Assembly (NCBI RefSeq): GCF_017876155.1
Contig: NZ_JAGINP010000024.1
Location: 1 to 64,000 of the forward strand
DNA from: Azospirillum rugosum
GTDB lineage: Bacteria > Pseudomonadota > Alphaproteobacteria > Azospirillales > Azospirillaceae
Reading direction: 5' to 3'
Length of the DNA: 64,000 bases
A program made the translations under genes and the position numbers. Positions 48,566 through 58,229 of the stretch are shown in pieces. A model generated the notes under the pieces. The model was not told where the DNA came from and did not search any database. It saw only the letters and a program-made list of their open reading frames with translations. Within the stretch, counting starts at the first letter, position 1, and each line of letters starts with the position of its first letter.

Positions 48566-49798
48566 ATGCACCGGACCATTGCCATTGCGGGTGGGGGACA
48601 CGCGGCGGGGCGCGCCGTGCGCGTGCTGCGGGATGAAGGCTTCGACGGACGGATCCTCGTCGTCGGGGAGGAGCGGGACCCGCCCTACGAACGGCCTGCC
48701 CTGTCGAAGGAATTCCTGCGCGGCGATCACGGGCTGGACAAGTGCCTGATCAACGCGGCGGACGTCTACGGAGATGGGCGGACGGAGCTGCTGCTGGGCT
48801 CCCGCGTGTCGGCCATCGACGCCCGCGACCGCCGCCTCATCACGGATGGCGGGAAGGCGGTCGCCTTCGACGCGCTGCTGATCGCCACCGGCACCCGCGC
48901 CCGCACCCTCGACGGCGTGCCGGTGGACGGAGAGGTCGTCCACACGCTGCGCAGCGCCGCCGACGCGCTCCGGCTGAGACCGTTCCTGCGGCCGGGGGCC
49001 CGCGTCGTCCTGATCGGCGGCGGCTTCATCGGGCTGGAGGTGGCGGCGAGCGCCCGGACGCTCGGCTGCGAGGTCACGGTGCTGGAGGCCGCCCCGGCCC
49101 TTCTGGCGCGGGTCGTCGGCGGCGCGGCCATCGGGCGCCATGTCGAGGCGCTGCACCGCGCCCAGGGCGTCACGGTGAAGACCGGCGTGCGGATCGACCG
49201 GCTGGAGGTGCGGTGCGACGGGGCGACGGTCCACGGCGCGGACGGGACGCGGATCGAGGCCGATGTGCTGGTCGTCGGCGTCGGCGCCGTGCCGAACGCG
49301 GAGGTCGCCGCCGCCGCCGGGCTGGAGTGCAACGACGGAATCGTCGTCGACGGGCGGGGACGCACCTCGGTGGAGGGGATCTACGCCGTCGGCGACGTCG
49401 CGCGCCACCCCAGCGCCTTCCACGGCCGCTCCATCCGCCTGGAAACCTGGGACAACGCGGAGCGCCAGACGGCGGTCGCCTGCCGCGCGATGCTGGGGCG
49501 GGAGGAGCGGTACGACGCCGTTCCCTGGATGTGGACCGACCAGTTCGGCATGAACCTCCAGATGCTCGGCCTTCCCGGCCCCTGCGAGGCGGAGGTCGTG
49601 CGCGGCGATCCGGCGAGCGGCCGATTCATCACCCTGGCGCTGAACAGCGGCCGGGTCACGTCCGCCGTCCTGGTCAACATGGGGCGCGAACGCCGCCCGC
49701 TCACCGGCCTCATGGAGCGCGGTGTGCCGGTCACCCCCGCCGAACTGGCCGACGAGTCCATCCCCTTGCGCAATTTGGTACAACGGGCAGCCGGCTGA
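48566..49798 (+). CDS. FAD-dependent ferredoxin reductase of a Rieske oxygenase system
   Basis: The 410-residue flavoprotein has an N-terminal FAD motif (IAIAGGGHAAGRAVRVLR), an NAD(P) motif (VVLIGGGFIGLEVAASARTLG, about 148-168), the second FAD motif GIYAVGDVARHP and the reductase C-terminal domain. It matches BphA4/TodA-like reductases that pass electrons from NADH to a Rieske ferredoxin. The matching ferredoxin (61625) and oxygenase (58226) are in the same island. GGAGG lies before the ATG. It starts the operon reductase, flavin reductase, aldehyde dehydrogenase. Confidence 0.92.
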   Translation: MHRTIAIAGGGHAAGRAVRVLRDEGFDGRILVVGEERDPPYERPALSKEFLRGDHGLDKCLINAADVYGDGRTELLLGSRVSAIDARDRRLITDGGKAVAFDALLIATGTRARTLDGVPVDGEVVHTLRSAADALRLRPFLRPGARVVLIGGGFIGLEVAASARTLGCEVTVLEAAPALLARVVGGAAIGRHVEALHRAQGVTVKTGVRIDRLEVRCDGATVHGADGTRIEADVLVVGVGAVPNAEVAAAAGLECNDGIVVDGRGRTSVEGIYAVGDVARHPSAFHGRSIRLETWDNAERQTAVACRAMLGREERYDAVPWMWTDQFGMNLQMLGLPGPCEAEVVRGDPASGRFITLALNSGRVTSAVLVNMGRERRPLTGLMERGVPVTPAELADESIPLRNLVQRAAG

Positions 49799-49831
49799 CG
49801 CCGCCCCCTTCCCCGCTTCGGAGGTTCGACT

Positions 49832-50446
49832 GTGTTCTACCGCTGCGACGTCAACGACCACGGCCTGCCCTACAACCCCTTCAAGGCCTGCGTCATCCCG
49901 CGGCCGATCGGCTGGATCTCCACGGTCAGCGCGGACGGCGTCCCCAACCTCAGCCCGTTCAGCTTCTTCAACGCCATCAACGAACGCCCGCCGATGGTGA
50001 TGTATTGTCCCAACGGCGAGCACCGCGACGGCGGTGAGAAGGACTCCGTCAAGAATGCCCGCGAGACCGGGGAATTCGTCGTCAACCTCGCCAGCTACGA
50101 CCAGCGCGACGCGATGAACGCCTCCGCGGCCTCGGTCCCGCGGGGCGTGGACGAGTTCGAGCTTGCCGGGCTGACCAAGGAGCCGTCGACGCTGGTCCGC
50201 GCGCCGCGGCTGAAGGAATCGCCGGTGAACCTGGAATGCGCGGTGCTGGATATCCTGGAGCTGCCCACCAGCGACGACAAAAAGTCCGGCCGCATGGTGC
50301 TCGGCCGCGTTCTGGGCATCCACATCCGCGACGAGGTCATCGTCGACGGCATGGTCCGCGCCGAACTGCTTCGCCCCCTGTCGCGCCTCGGCTACATGGA
50401 TTACGCCGTGACCGATTCCGTTTTCCAGCTCGAGCGGCCGAAATGA
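49832..50446 (+). CDS. Flavin reductase-like (FMN-binding split barrel) protein
   Basis: The 204-residue product has the DIM6/NTAB flavin reductase-like fold: VIPRPIGWISTVSADGVPNLSPFSFF near residue 21, NARETGEFVVNLAS, and a C-terminal RLGYMDYAV that often binds FMN. Such proteins supply reduced flavin to a two-component monooxygenase or are themselves oxygen-using enzymes; no flavin monooxygenase is in the window. The start is GTG with GGAGG upstream. Its stop lies just before the aldehyde dehydrogenase, within the TetR-controlled operon. Confidence 0.85.
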   Translation: MFYRCDVNDHGLPYNPFKACVIPRPIGWISTVSADGVPNLSPFSFFNAINERPPMVMYCPNGEHRDGGEKDSVKNARETGEFVVNLASYDQRDAMNASAASVPRGVDEFELAGLTKEPSTLVRAPRLKESPVNLECAVLDILELPTSDDKKSGRMVLGRVLGIHIRDEVIVDGMVRAELLRPLSRLGYMDYAVTDSVFQLERPK

Positions 50447-50469
50447 CCGGCCAACAACCAAGGACCAGC

Positions 50470-51900
50470 ATGCGCAGCTTCGACCGGATCTACATCGGCG
50501 GAAACTGGACTTCCCCCGCCGCCGACCACCCGATGATCGACGTGGTGAACCCCACGACGGAGGAGGTGATCGCGCGCATTCCCCAGTGCGACGCGCGCGA
50601 CGCCGCCGCGGCCGTGGACGCCGCCGCCGACGCCTTCGAGGGTTGGGCCGCCACCCCGCCGGCCGAGCGCGCGGCGTACCTGCGCAAGATCGCCGCCGGG
50701 CTGAAGGCCCGCCTGGAGGAGATGGCGCAGACCATCACGGCCGAGATGGGATGCCCCATCGGCCTCAGCCGCGCCTTCCAGGCCGGCGCGCAGGTCGCCG
50801 CTTTCGAGAACTACGCCGACCTGGCCGAGCGCTTCGAGTATGAGGGGCGCATCGGCCACTCCCTGGTGGTGCGGGAACCGGTGGGGGTGGTCGTCGCCAT
50901 CACGCCGTGGAACTACCCGCTCTATCAGATCGCCGGGAAGATCGGCCCGGCGCTCGCGGCCGGCTGCACCGTCGTGCTGAAGCCGTCGGAGGTGGCGCCG
51001 CTGAACGCCTTCCTGCTGGCGGAGATCATCCACGAGGCCGGCCTGCCGCCGGGCGTCTTCAACCTGGTCACCGGCACCGGCCCGACGGTGGGCGAGGCGC
51101 TGGTCGGCCACCCGCGCGTGGACATGGTGTCGCTGACCGGCTCCACCCTGTCCGGCCGGCGCGTCTCGGCCATCGCCGCGCAGTCGGTGAAGAAGGTGAC
51201 GCTGGAGCTGGGCGGCAAGTCGGCCTCCGTCATCCTCGACGACGCCGACCTCGCGAAGGCGGTCAAGGGGACACTGGCGAATTGCGTCTCCAACGCCGGA
51301 CAGACCTGCACCGCCCACACCCGCATGCTGGTCCCGGCTGCCTGCTACGAGGAGGTCAAGGCCATGATCCCGGCGCTGGTGGAGGGCTTCACCGTCGGCG
51401 ATCCGATGGACGCCGCGACCCGCATCGGCCCGCTGGTCTCCGCCACCCAGCGCGACCGGGTGCGCGGCTACATTCGCAAGGGACTGGACAGCGACGCCGA
51501 GTTGATCGTCGGCGGCGATGAGGCTCCGGCCGGCCTCGACCGCGGTTATTACGTCCGGCCCACGGTGTTCGGCCGCGTCGCCCCGGACGCGGTGATCGCG
51601 CAGGAGGAGATCTTCGGCCCCGTGCTGTCGATCATCCCCTACGACGGCGAGGACGAGGCCGTGCGCATCGCCAACGGCACCATCTATGGGCTGGGCGGCG
51701 GCGTGTGGTCCGGCGACCGCGGCCACGCGCTGCGCATCGCCCGCCGGCTTCGCACCGGCCAAGTCGACATCAACGGCGCGCCGTTCAACCTGTTCGCCCC
51801 CTTCGGCGGCTTCCACCAGTCCGGCAACGGCCGCGAGAACGGCGCCATCGGGCTGGAGGAGTTCCTGGAGTACAAGGCCATCCAGCTGGATGGTGAGTGA
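50470..51900 (+). CDS. Aldehyde dehydrogenase family protein
   Basis: The 476-residue enzyme has catalytic Cys280 (NAGQTCTAHTR), Glu246 (TLELGGKS), the Asn in ITPWNYP and the C-terminal NLFAPFGGFHQSGNGREN. It oxidises an aldehyde with NAD(P)+ to the acid. ATG 50470 has AAGGA just upstream; an alternative ATG at 50443 overlaps the flavin reductase stop. As part of the TetR regulon it probably oxidises an aldehyde formed from the ring-cleavage or side-chain product. Another dehydrogenase of the family begins at the right edge of the window. Confidence 0.92.
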   Translation: MRSFDRIYIGGNWTSPAADHPMIDVVNPTTEEVIARIPQCDARDAAAAVDAAADAFEGWAATPPAERAAYLRKIAAGLKARLEEMAQTITAEMGCPIGLSRAFQAGAQVAAFENYADLAERFEYEGRIGHSLVVREPVGVVVAITPWNYPLYQIAGKIGPALAAGCTVVLKPSEVAPLNAFLLAEIIHEAGLPPGVFNLVTGTGPTVGEALVGHPRVDMVSLTGSTLSGRRVSAIAAQSVKKVTLELGGKSASVILDDADLAKAVKGTLANCVSNAGQTCTAHTRMLVPAACYEEVKAMIPALVEGFTVGDPMDAATRIGPLVSATQRDRVRGYIRKGLDSDAELIVGGDEAPAGLDRGYYVRPTVFGRVAPDAVIAQEEIFGPVLSIIPYDGEDEAVRIANGTIYGLGGGVWSGDRGHALRIARRLRTGQVDINGAPFNLFAPFGGFHQSGNGRENGAIGLEEFLEYKAIQLDGE

Positions 51901-51923
51901 GTAAATCGCACCTGGCCGTTCGA

Positions 51924-52032
51924 CCCTCTCCCCTCTGGGGAGAGGGCAGGGTGAGGGGGTCCCGCCACCTCGGTACGTCCGGCAAAAGCGCAACCCCCTC
52001 ACCCTAACCCTCTCCCCGGAGGGGAGAGGGGA
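51924..52032. repeat. Inverted pair of GC-rich palindromic repeats between convergent operons
   Basis: One arm has CCCTCTCCCCTCTGGGGAGA with a GGGTGAGGGGG tail; the opposite arm has CCCCCTCACCC then CCCTCTCCCCGGAGGGGAG. The two are inverted about 30 bp apart. The element fills the gap between the aldehyde dehydrogenase (plus) and the importer ATPase (minus) and may end both transcripts. Confidence 0.75.
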
Positions 52033-52049
52033 TTCCAAGCTGCCCAGCC

Positions 52050-53780
52050 TCAGCCTCCCATGCCCGAGGCAACCGGCCGGTCCGCGCCGCGCCGATGGCC
52101 TGTCCGGGCGTTCGCCTGGCCGGCCTCCTGGCTTGCGCCCGGGGCCGTCCCGTCCAATGCGTCCGGATCCGGCCGCTTGGCCAGCGCCTCCTCCAGCCAG
52201 CCCTCGCGGGTGGTGGGGAGGGAGGTGAACAGCAGTTCCGTGTAGGGGTGGAAGGGCGGCGACAGCACCGCGTCGCGGGCGCCGCAATCCACGACACGGC
52301 CGCGCCGCATCACCGCGATGTCGTGGGCGATGGCCTTCACCGTGCCGAGGTCGTGGGTGATGAAGATGTAGGAGACGCCCTTCTCCTCCTGGAGGCGGCG
52401 CAGCAGCTTGATGATGCCCTCCGCCACCAGCGGGTCGAGCGCGGAGGTCACCTCGTCGCAGATGATCAGGTCCGGGTCGGCGGCCAGCGCGCGGGCGATG
52501 CACACGCGCTGCTTCTGGCCGCCCGACAGCTCCGACGGGTAGCGCCGGGCGAACTCCGGCCCCAGCTCGATGTCGCGCAGCAGGTCGGCGACGCGCCGTT
52601 CCACCTCGGCGCGCGGCAGCCCGAAGTAGAAGGACAGCGGGCGGCCGATGATCTCTCCCACGGTCTGGCGCGGGTTGAGCGCCGTGTCCGGAATCTGGAA
52701 GATCATCTGCATGCGCCGCAGCGTGTCCTTGTCGCGCGCCTTCAGCGTGGGGCGCAGCGCCTTCCCGGCGAAGGTCAGCGTCCCCCCGGCGGCCGGGACC
52801 AGCCCGGTGACGACCTTGGCGAGCGTCGACTTGCCGCTGCCGGACTCGCCGACCACGGCGAGCGTCGTGCCCCGCCGCACGCCCAGCGTCACGTCGTCCA
52901 GCACGGGCACGGAGCCGTAGCGGGCCGACAGGCCGCGGATGGACAGAACCTCGTCCCGGGCATCCTCCCGCACTTCGGCGGGCACCACCGCGTGGCTGAC
53001 GTTGAGCAGCCGGCGCGTGTAATCCTGCTTCGGCGTGTCGATCAGTTCCCGCGTCGTGCCCTCCTCCACCATCTGGCCGTGGCGCAGCACCATGATGCGG
53101 TCGGAGATCTGCGACACCACCGCCAGGTCGTGGCTGATGTAGAGGGCCGCACTGCCCTCCTCCCGGATGGCCTGCTTGATGGCGGCGAGCACTTCGAGCT
53201 GCGTCGTGACGTCGAGCGCGGTGGTCGGCTCGTCGAAGACGACGATGTCCGGCTCCGGCGCCAGGGCCATGGCGGTCATCGCGCGCTGCAACTGCCCGCC
53301 GGAGACCTGGTGCGGGTAGCGGGCGCCGAAGATGTCCGGCTGCGGCAGCCCGAGGCGGCGGAACAGGTTGCGGATCGTCCGCGCGATGGGGCCGGAGGAC
53401 CCGCCGCCGCGCCGCAACGGCTCCGCGATCTGGCTTTCCAGCGTGTAGGCCGGGTTGAAGGAGGCCGCGGCCGACTGGGCGACGTAGGTGATGCGGCGCC
53501 CGCGCAGCATCCCGGCCTGGCGCGGCGGCAGGCTGAACACGTCCTGGCCGCGGAACAGCACCTCTCCGCCCACACAGGCGCAGCCGCCGCGCATGTGGCC
53601 GAGCGCCGCGAGGCCGAGCGTCGATTTCCCGGCCCCGGACTCCCCGATCAGGCCCAGCACCTCCCCCGGGTACAGGTCGAAGCTGACGCCCTTCAGAATC
53701 GGTTGGGAACCGGCCTGGACCCGCAGGTCGCGGACTTGAAGGATGGGCTGCGCGGCGTTGATCGTTTCCATGAGTGTCAT
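52050..53780 (-). CDS. Oligopeptide-type ABC ATPase, two fused nucleotide-binding domains (DppDF-like)
   Basis: The 576-residue protein has two complete ATPase halves: Walker A GESGAGKST and GESGSGKST, signatures VSGGQLQR and LSGGQKQR, Walker B DIVVFDEPTTALD and DLIICDEVTSALD. It thus combines the DppD and DppF functions in one chain. In the second half the Walker B Asp-Glu pair is kept, although Pro is replaced by Val. The start overlaps the permease stop (ATGA). The C-terminal 35 residues are a disordered Ala/Arg-rich tail next to the repeat element. Confidence 0.93.
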   Translation of the reverse strand: MTLMETINAAQPILQVRDLRVQAGSQPILKGVSFDLYPGEVLGLIGESGAGKSTLGLAALGHMRGGCACVGGEVLFRGQDVFSLPPRQAGMLRGRRITYVAQSAAASFNPAYTLESQIAEPLRRGGGSSGPIARTIRNLFRRLGLPQPDIFGARYPHQVSGGQLQRAMTAMALAPEPDIVVFDEPTTALDVTTQLEVLAAIKQAIREEGSAALYISHDLAVVSQISDRIMVLRHGQMVEEGTTRELIDTPKQDYTRRLLNVSHAVVPAEVREDARDEVLSIRGLSARYGSVPVLDDVTLGVRRGTTLAVVGESGSGKSTLAKVVTGLVPAAGGTLTFAGKALRPTLKARDKDTLRRMQMIFQIPDTALNPRQTVGEIIGRPLSFYFGLPRAEVERRVADLLRDIELGPEFARRYPSELSGGQKQRVCIARALAADPDLIICDEVTSALDPLVAEGIIKLLRRLQEEKGVSYIFITHDLGTVKAIAHDIAVMRRGRVVDCGARDAVLSPPFHPYTELLFTSLPTTREGWLEEALAKRPDPDALDGTAPGASQEAGQANARTGHRRGADRPVASGMGG

Positions 53781-54610
53781 CCTTCCGCGCTGCGGGACCG
53801 GCCCCGCGTATGAAGCAGGCTGTCGGCCACCAGGTTCACGCAGACCGCGACGATGGCGATCATGGCGGCGGGGACCAGCGGCGCCGACAGGCCGAAGCTG
53901 ACGGCGGGGGCGTTGTCGCGCACCATGCCGCCCCAGTCCGGCGCGGGTGGCGGGACTCCCAGCCCGAGGAAGCTGAGCGAGCTGAGGAACAGCAGCCCGA
54001 AGACGAAGCGGATGGCCAGCTCCGCCATCAGCGGCACCATCCCGTTGGGCAGGATCTCGCGGAACAGGATCCAGCCGATCCCCTCCCCGCGCAGCCGGGC
54101 CACGGCCACGAACTCCTGCACCGCGATCTCCATGGCGAGCGAGCGCGTCAGGCGGAAGATGCGCAGCGCCTCGAACAGGGTCAGCACGGTGACCAGAACG
54201 GGGATGGAGTTGCCCAGCACCGCGATGGTCAGCAGCGCGAAGATCAGCGGCGGGAAGGCCATCAGCAGGTCGACCGCCCGCGACAGGGCGGTGTCCACCC
54301 AGCCGCCGAGGAAGGCCGCCGTCAGGCCGGCGCCGCTGCCGAACAGGAAGGCCAGCCCGGCGATCACCGCGGCGAGCGACAGGCTGGTGCGCCCGCCTTC
54401 CAGCACGCGGGCCAGCATGTCGCGGCCGAGCTGGTCGGTGCCCAGCGGGTGCGCCCAGCTCATCGGCTCCCACAGGTCGCCGACGATCTCCTCCGCGCGG
54501 TAGGGCAGGAAGGCGGGGCCGACGGCGACGGCCAGCGTGATGACGACCAGCACGCCCAGCGGCAGCCAAGTGGACAGCGGAAAGCCCCGCAGACGGGTGA
54601 ACCGGGTCAT
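53777..54610 (-). CDS. Oligopeptide-type ABC permease (DppC-like)
   Basis: The 277-residue membrane protein has an N-terminal LPLGVLVVITLAVAVGPAF segment, the HPLGTDQLGRDMLARVLEGG block typical of DppC and the EAA loop VARLRGEGIGWILFREILPN (about 165-185). It pairs with the DppB-like permease, whose stop overlaps its start (ATGA). Confidence 0.93.
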   Translation of the reverse strand: MTRFTRLRGFPLSTWLPLGVLVVITLAVAVGPAFLPYRAEEIVGDLWEPMSWAHPLGTDQLGRDMLARVLEGGRTSLSLAAVIAGLAFLFGSGAGLTAAFLGGWVDTALSRAVDLLMAFPPLIFALLTIAVLGNSIPVLVTVLTLFEALRIFRLTRSLAMEIAVQEFVAVARLRGEGIGWILFREILPNGMVPLMAELAIRFVFGLLFLSSLSFLGLGVPPPAPDWGGMVRDNAPAVSFGLSAPLVPAAMIAIVAVCVNLVADSLLHTRGRSRSAEG

Positions 54611-55560
54611 CGCGGATGCCTCAGCTTCGGGTTGAAGAGCACGGCGACGATGTCGGCCGTCAGGTTCAGGCCGATGTAGGTCGCGCCGAAGATGAGGCCG
54701 CAGATCTGCACGACCAGGATGTCCTGCTTGCTGACCGAATCCACCATCCACTGGCCGAGGCCCGGGTAGGTGAACACCACCTCCACCACCACCACGCCGA
54801 CCACGAGGTAGGCGAGGCTGAGCGCCACCACGTTGGCGACCGGCCCGACGGCGTTGACGAAGGCGTGGCGGACGATGATCTCCCGCCGCGAGCAGCCCTT
54901 CAGTTCCGCCATCTCGATGTAGGGGTTGGACAGCACGTTGATGACCGCCGCCCGCGTCATGCGCATCATGTAGGCCAGCACCAGGCAGACCAGCGTCAGC
55001 GCCGGCAGCACGATCCGGTGCAGCTGCTCGCCCAGCCCCATGTCCGGGTTGATGCCGGACAGCACCGGGAACCAGCCGAGGTTCAGGGCGAACACGACCA
55101 GCAGGATGTAGCCGACGAAGAATTCCGGGAAGGAGATGGAGGCCAGCGACAGGACGGAGATGACCCGGTCCAGCCGCGTCCCGCGGTAGAGCGCCGACAC
55201 CAGCCCCAGGATGATCGCCAGCGGCACGGCGATGGCCGCCGCCGTCGCGGCGAGGAACAGCGTGTTGGACAGCCGCGTCGCCAGCATCGGCGCGATCGGC
55301 CGGTTGGTCGTCAGCGACTTGCCGAGATCGCCGACGGCGACCCGGCCCAGCCAGCCGACGTAGCGCTCCACCGGGGGATCGTTCAGATGCAGCTCCGCCC
55401 GCAGGTTCTCCACCGCCACCGGCGTGGCGTCCTTGCCGAGCAGGGCCTCCGCGGCGTCGCCGGGCAGGCATTCGACGGCCAGGAAAATGAGCACCGTGAC
55501 GAACCACAGCGTGACCAGGGCCCCGAAGAGCCGTTTCGCGATCAATCGGGTCAAGACCAT
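54607..55560 (-). CDS. Oligopeptide-type ABC permease (DppB-like)
   Basis: The 317-residue membrane protein starts VLTRLIAKRLFGALVTLWFV and has the DppB features: LRAELHLNDPPVERYVGWLG, GDLGKSLTTNRPI and the EAA loop LKGCSRREIIVRHAFVNAVGP. ATG 55560 is used; GTG 55569 is in frame. It follows the binding protein by 78 bp. Confidence 0.93.
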   Translation of the reverse strand: MVLTRLIAKRLFGALVTLWFVTVLIFLAVECLPGDAAEALLGKDATPVAVENLRAELHLNDPPVERYVGWLGRVAVGDLGKSLTTNRPIAPMLATRLSNTLFLAATAAAIAVPLAIILGLVSALYRGTRLDRVISVLSLASISFPEFFVGYILLVVFALNLGWFPVLSGINPDMGLGEQLHRIVLPALTLVCLVLAYMMRMTRAAVINVLSNPYIEMAELKGCSRREIIVRHAFVNAVGPVANVVALSLAYLVVGVVVVEVVFTYPGLGQWMVDSVSKQDILVVQICGLIFGATYIGLNLTADIVAVLFNPKLRHPR

Positions 55561-55638
55561 GCGGACCACCGCCTTTGACTAAAGAAACAGGCTGCACGGC
55601 CGGGGAACGGGAAAGCCCGCCCCCGGCCGGTCCGCGCG

Positions 55639-57231
55639 TCAGGCGAGCCAGCAGCGCTCGGCGATCCGGCAGCCGGCCAGTTCCATGTTCGACGCGGTCA
55701 GGTCGCCCTTCACCGCGTCGCGCATGCCGTCCAGGAAGTTGTTGAACATCGGCACGATGGCGCCGCTGTCATCCTGCATGATGGCCTGCATCTCGGCGTA
55801 CATGCCGGCGCGCTTGGCGTTGTCCAGCTCCGTCCGGGCGGCCAGAAGCAGGGAGTCGAAGCTGTCGTTGCGCCAGTGGGTGTCGTTCCAGGCCGCCTTG
55901 GAATAGTAGGCGGTCGTGAAGATCTGGTCGGGCACGGCGCGGCCGGTCCAGTAGGAGATCATGAACTCCTTGGACCGCCAGACATTCTCCCAATAGCCGT
56001 CCTGCGGCTCGCGCACGACGTTGATGTCGATGCCGGCCTCGGCCGCCTGCATCTTCAGCAGCACCGCCATGTCGATGGCGCTGGAGAAGGCCGCGGTGGA
56101 GGTGCGCAGATCGAGCGCCCCGCTGTGCCCGGACTTCTTGAAGTGGAACTTCGCCTTGTCCAGGTCCTGCGTGCGCTGCGGCAGCTTGGCGTCGAAGAAG
56201 GGCATGCTCTTGGCGATGGGGTGGTCGTTGCCGACCGTGCCGTAGCCGCGCAGCAGGCGGTCCAGCATCTGCTCGCGGTTGATCGCGTATTTCAGCGCCA
56301 GCCGCAGATCCTTGTTGTCGAACGGCGCCCGGTCGGCGCGCATGTTGATGACGTAGTAGGCCGTGCCGGCGGAGTTGATGATGCGCAGGCCCGGCGCCCG
56401 GCCGAGCAGCGCGACCGTCTTCGGGTCCAGGCGGTTGATGCCGTGCACCTCGCCGGACTGGAGCGCGCTGAGGCGTGCCGCGTCGTCGTTGACCACGACG
56501 AACTCCACCTCGTCGACGTGGGCGCGGCCCTCCTTCCAGTAGTTCGGGTTGCGCTTGGCGACGAAGCGGACGCCCGGCTCGTAGGTTTGCAGGACGTAGC
56601 CGCCGGTGCCGACGCCGTCCACGGTCGTGGTCTCCGCCGGGACGATGGCGAGGTGGTAGTCGGACAGAATATAGTGCAGGTCGGCATTGCCGGTGGCGTG
56701 CTGGACGCGCACCTGATGCTTGTCCACCTTCTCGATGGACTCGATCTCCTTCAGCAGGCCGGCGGCGCCCGACTTGGTGTCGGCGCCCATGTGGCGGCGC
56801 AGCGAGTGGACGACGTCGTCCGCGGTCATCTCCTTCCCGTTGTGGAAGGTCACGCCCTTGCGGATGTTGAAGACCCAGGACTTGGCACCGGGCCCGATGT
56901 CCCAGCTCTCCGCGATCTCCGGAACGGCCTGCCCGTTCGGCGCGATCTCGACCAGAGTGTTGTAGAGCGTGTAGTTGATGGTGCGCTCCACCGGCGAGCC
57001 GAAGCCGCCGCGCGCCTGGTCCAGCGTGTTGGTCGTCTGGCCGCCCGCCAGGCCGAGCTTGAGCCGCCCACCCTTCTTCGGCACCTCCGCCGCGAACGCC
57101 GAAGCGCCGGGCAGCAGGGCCGACGCCCCGATGCCGAGCCCGACCGCAGCACCCGCCTTAAGAAGCTGCCGGCGCCCGATGTCGCCGGTCAAGCCCAGCC
57201 CCTCAAAACCCTTCCCAAATCCGCTCGTCAT
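55639..57231 (-). CDS. Family 5 ABC substrate-binding protein, Tat-type signal
   Basis: The 530-residue product has a twin-arginine signal (GRRQLLKAG at 18-26, then AAVGLGIGASALLPGASAFA) and the family 5 core (SWVFNIRKGVTFHNGKEMTADDVVHSLRRH reduced: about 105-135; GTGGYVLQTYEPG). It binds a peptide-like or other amide/amine compound in the periplasm. GGAGGGA precedes the ATG. It lies in one long minus-strand operon with the amidohydrolase, Rieske oxygenase and hydrolase, so its ligand is probably the substrate of that pathway. Confidence 0.92.
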   Translation of the reverse strand: MTSGFGKGFEGLGLTGDIGRRQLLKAGAAVGLGIGASALLPGASAFAAEVPKKGGRLKLGLAGGQTTNTLDQARGGFGSPVERTINYTLYNTLVEIAPNGQAVPEIAESWDIGPGAKSWVFNIRKGVTFHNGKEMTADDVVHSLRRHMGADTKSGAAGLLKEIESIEKVDKHQVRVQHATGNADLHYILSDYHLAIVPAETTTVDGVGTGGYVLQTYEPGVRFVAKRNPNYWKEGRAHVDEVEFVVVNDDAARLSALQSGEVHGINRLDPKTVALLGRAPGLRIINSAGTAYYVINMRADRAPFDNKDLRLALKYAINREQMLDRLLRGYGTVGNDHPIAKSMPFFDAKLPQRTQDLDKAKFHFKKSGHSGALDLRTSTAAFSSAIDMAVLLKMQAAEAGIDINVVREPQDGYWENVWRSKEFMISYWTGRAVPDQIFTTAYYSKAAWNDTHWRNDSFDSLLLAARTELDNAKRAGMYAEMQAIMQDDSGAIVPMFNNFLDGMRDAVKGDLTASNMELAGCRIAERCWLA

Positions 57232-57341
57232 CAGTCCCTCCTCAGATCCCTGAAAGCTCCCGAAAAACCATCACCCGTCGTTCCGCCGGCGGTTTTGCCG
57301 CCCTGTTGTTGTTTGCGGAGGACGGGGGCACGCACACCAAC

Positions 57342-58229
57342 TCACTGTTGCGCGGTCACCTCAACGCCCGGGCCGCGCAGGATCCCGACATCCCCACCGT
57401 CCAGATGCAGCGCGATGGCCGTCCCCACGACCTCCGGCCGCTCCACATGCGGGATGTGCCGGGTGTCGTCGAGCGCCAGCAGCGTGGCGCGGGCCAAGCG
57501 CGGCAGAGCCTCCACCGCGCCCTGGTAGGCGACGGTGACGTCCTGCTTGCCCCAGACCAGAAGCAGCGGGACGCGCCCGTCGAGCGCCGCGAGGCGTTCG
57601 ACCTGCATGTCGTCGTTGATGCCCTCGGCGTAGTAGCGGCCGATGGCGGCGAAGGACTCCGCGGCACCCCGCGAGTTGTTCATCCGCCAAGCCTCCTCGA
57701 CGAAGGAGTCGCTGATCGCCGCCGGGTCGAACACGCCGTTGCGCAGGCGCGTCGCGACGCTGTCGCGGTCCATCTTCGCCAGATACTCCGACGTCCAGCG
57801 CCGGCGCTCCGGCGCCAACGGCTGCAAGCCGACGCTGCCGATGAGGGTCAGCGTGCGGACCAACTCCGGCGTCCGGGTCGCGAAGGCCGCCGCGAACAGG
57901 CCGCCCAGGGACGACCCGACCACGTCGATCCGCTCCTCCCCCAGTTCGGCCAGCAGGGCGGCGAACAGCTCGGAATGGCCGGCCGCCGTGTAGGAGAATC
58001 CGCCCCCCTTCTGCGACAGGCCGTGCCCCGGCAGGTCGATGGCGAAGCAGCGGCGACCCTGCGCGGCCAGCGCCGAGGCGACCGGCGCCCAGATCTCCGC
58101 GTGGGAGCCCAGGCCGTGCACGAACAGGACCGCCGGGCCCTCGCCGCCCCACTGCATCACCCGGACGCCGAAGCCCAGGGGGTGCAGCAGGTACTGGATC
58201 GGGGATGCGGCCATCGCGCCGTCGCTCAC
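57342..58229 (-). CDS. Alpha/beta hydrolase
   Basis: The 295-residue hydrolase has oxyanion loop FVHGLGSHAEIW, nucleophile Ser107 in VGSSLGG, acid Asp in WGKQDVTV and His in DTRHIPHVERP. It looks like the ester/C-C/amide hydrolases of catabolic pathways; NicD, the deformylase acting after NicX, has this fold. The start is GTG and overlaps the oxygenase stop (GTGA at 58226-58229), so the two are translationally coupled and probably act in sequence. Confidence 0.88.
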   Translation of the reverse strand: MSDGAMAASPIQYLLHPLGFGVRVMQWGGEGPAVLFVHGLGSHAEIWAPVASALAAQGRRCFAIDLPGHGLSQKGGGFSYTAAGHSELFAALLAELGEERIDVVGSSLGGLFAAAFATRTPELVRTLTLIGSVGLQPLAPERRRWTSEYLAKMDRDSVATRLRNGVFDPAAISDSFVEEAWRMNNSRGAAESFAAIGRYYAEGINDDMQVERLAALDGRVPLLLVWGKQDVTVAYQGAVEALPRLARATLLALDDTRHIPHVERPEVVGTAIALHLDGGDVGILRGPGVEVTAQQ

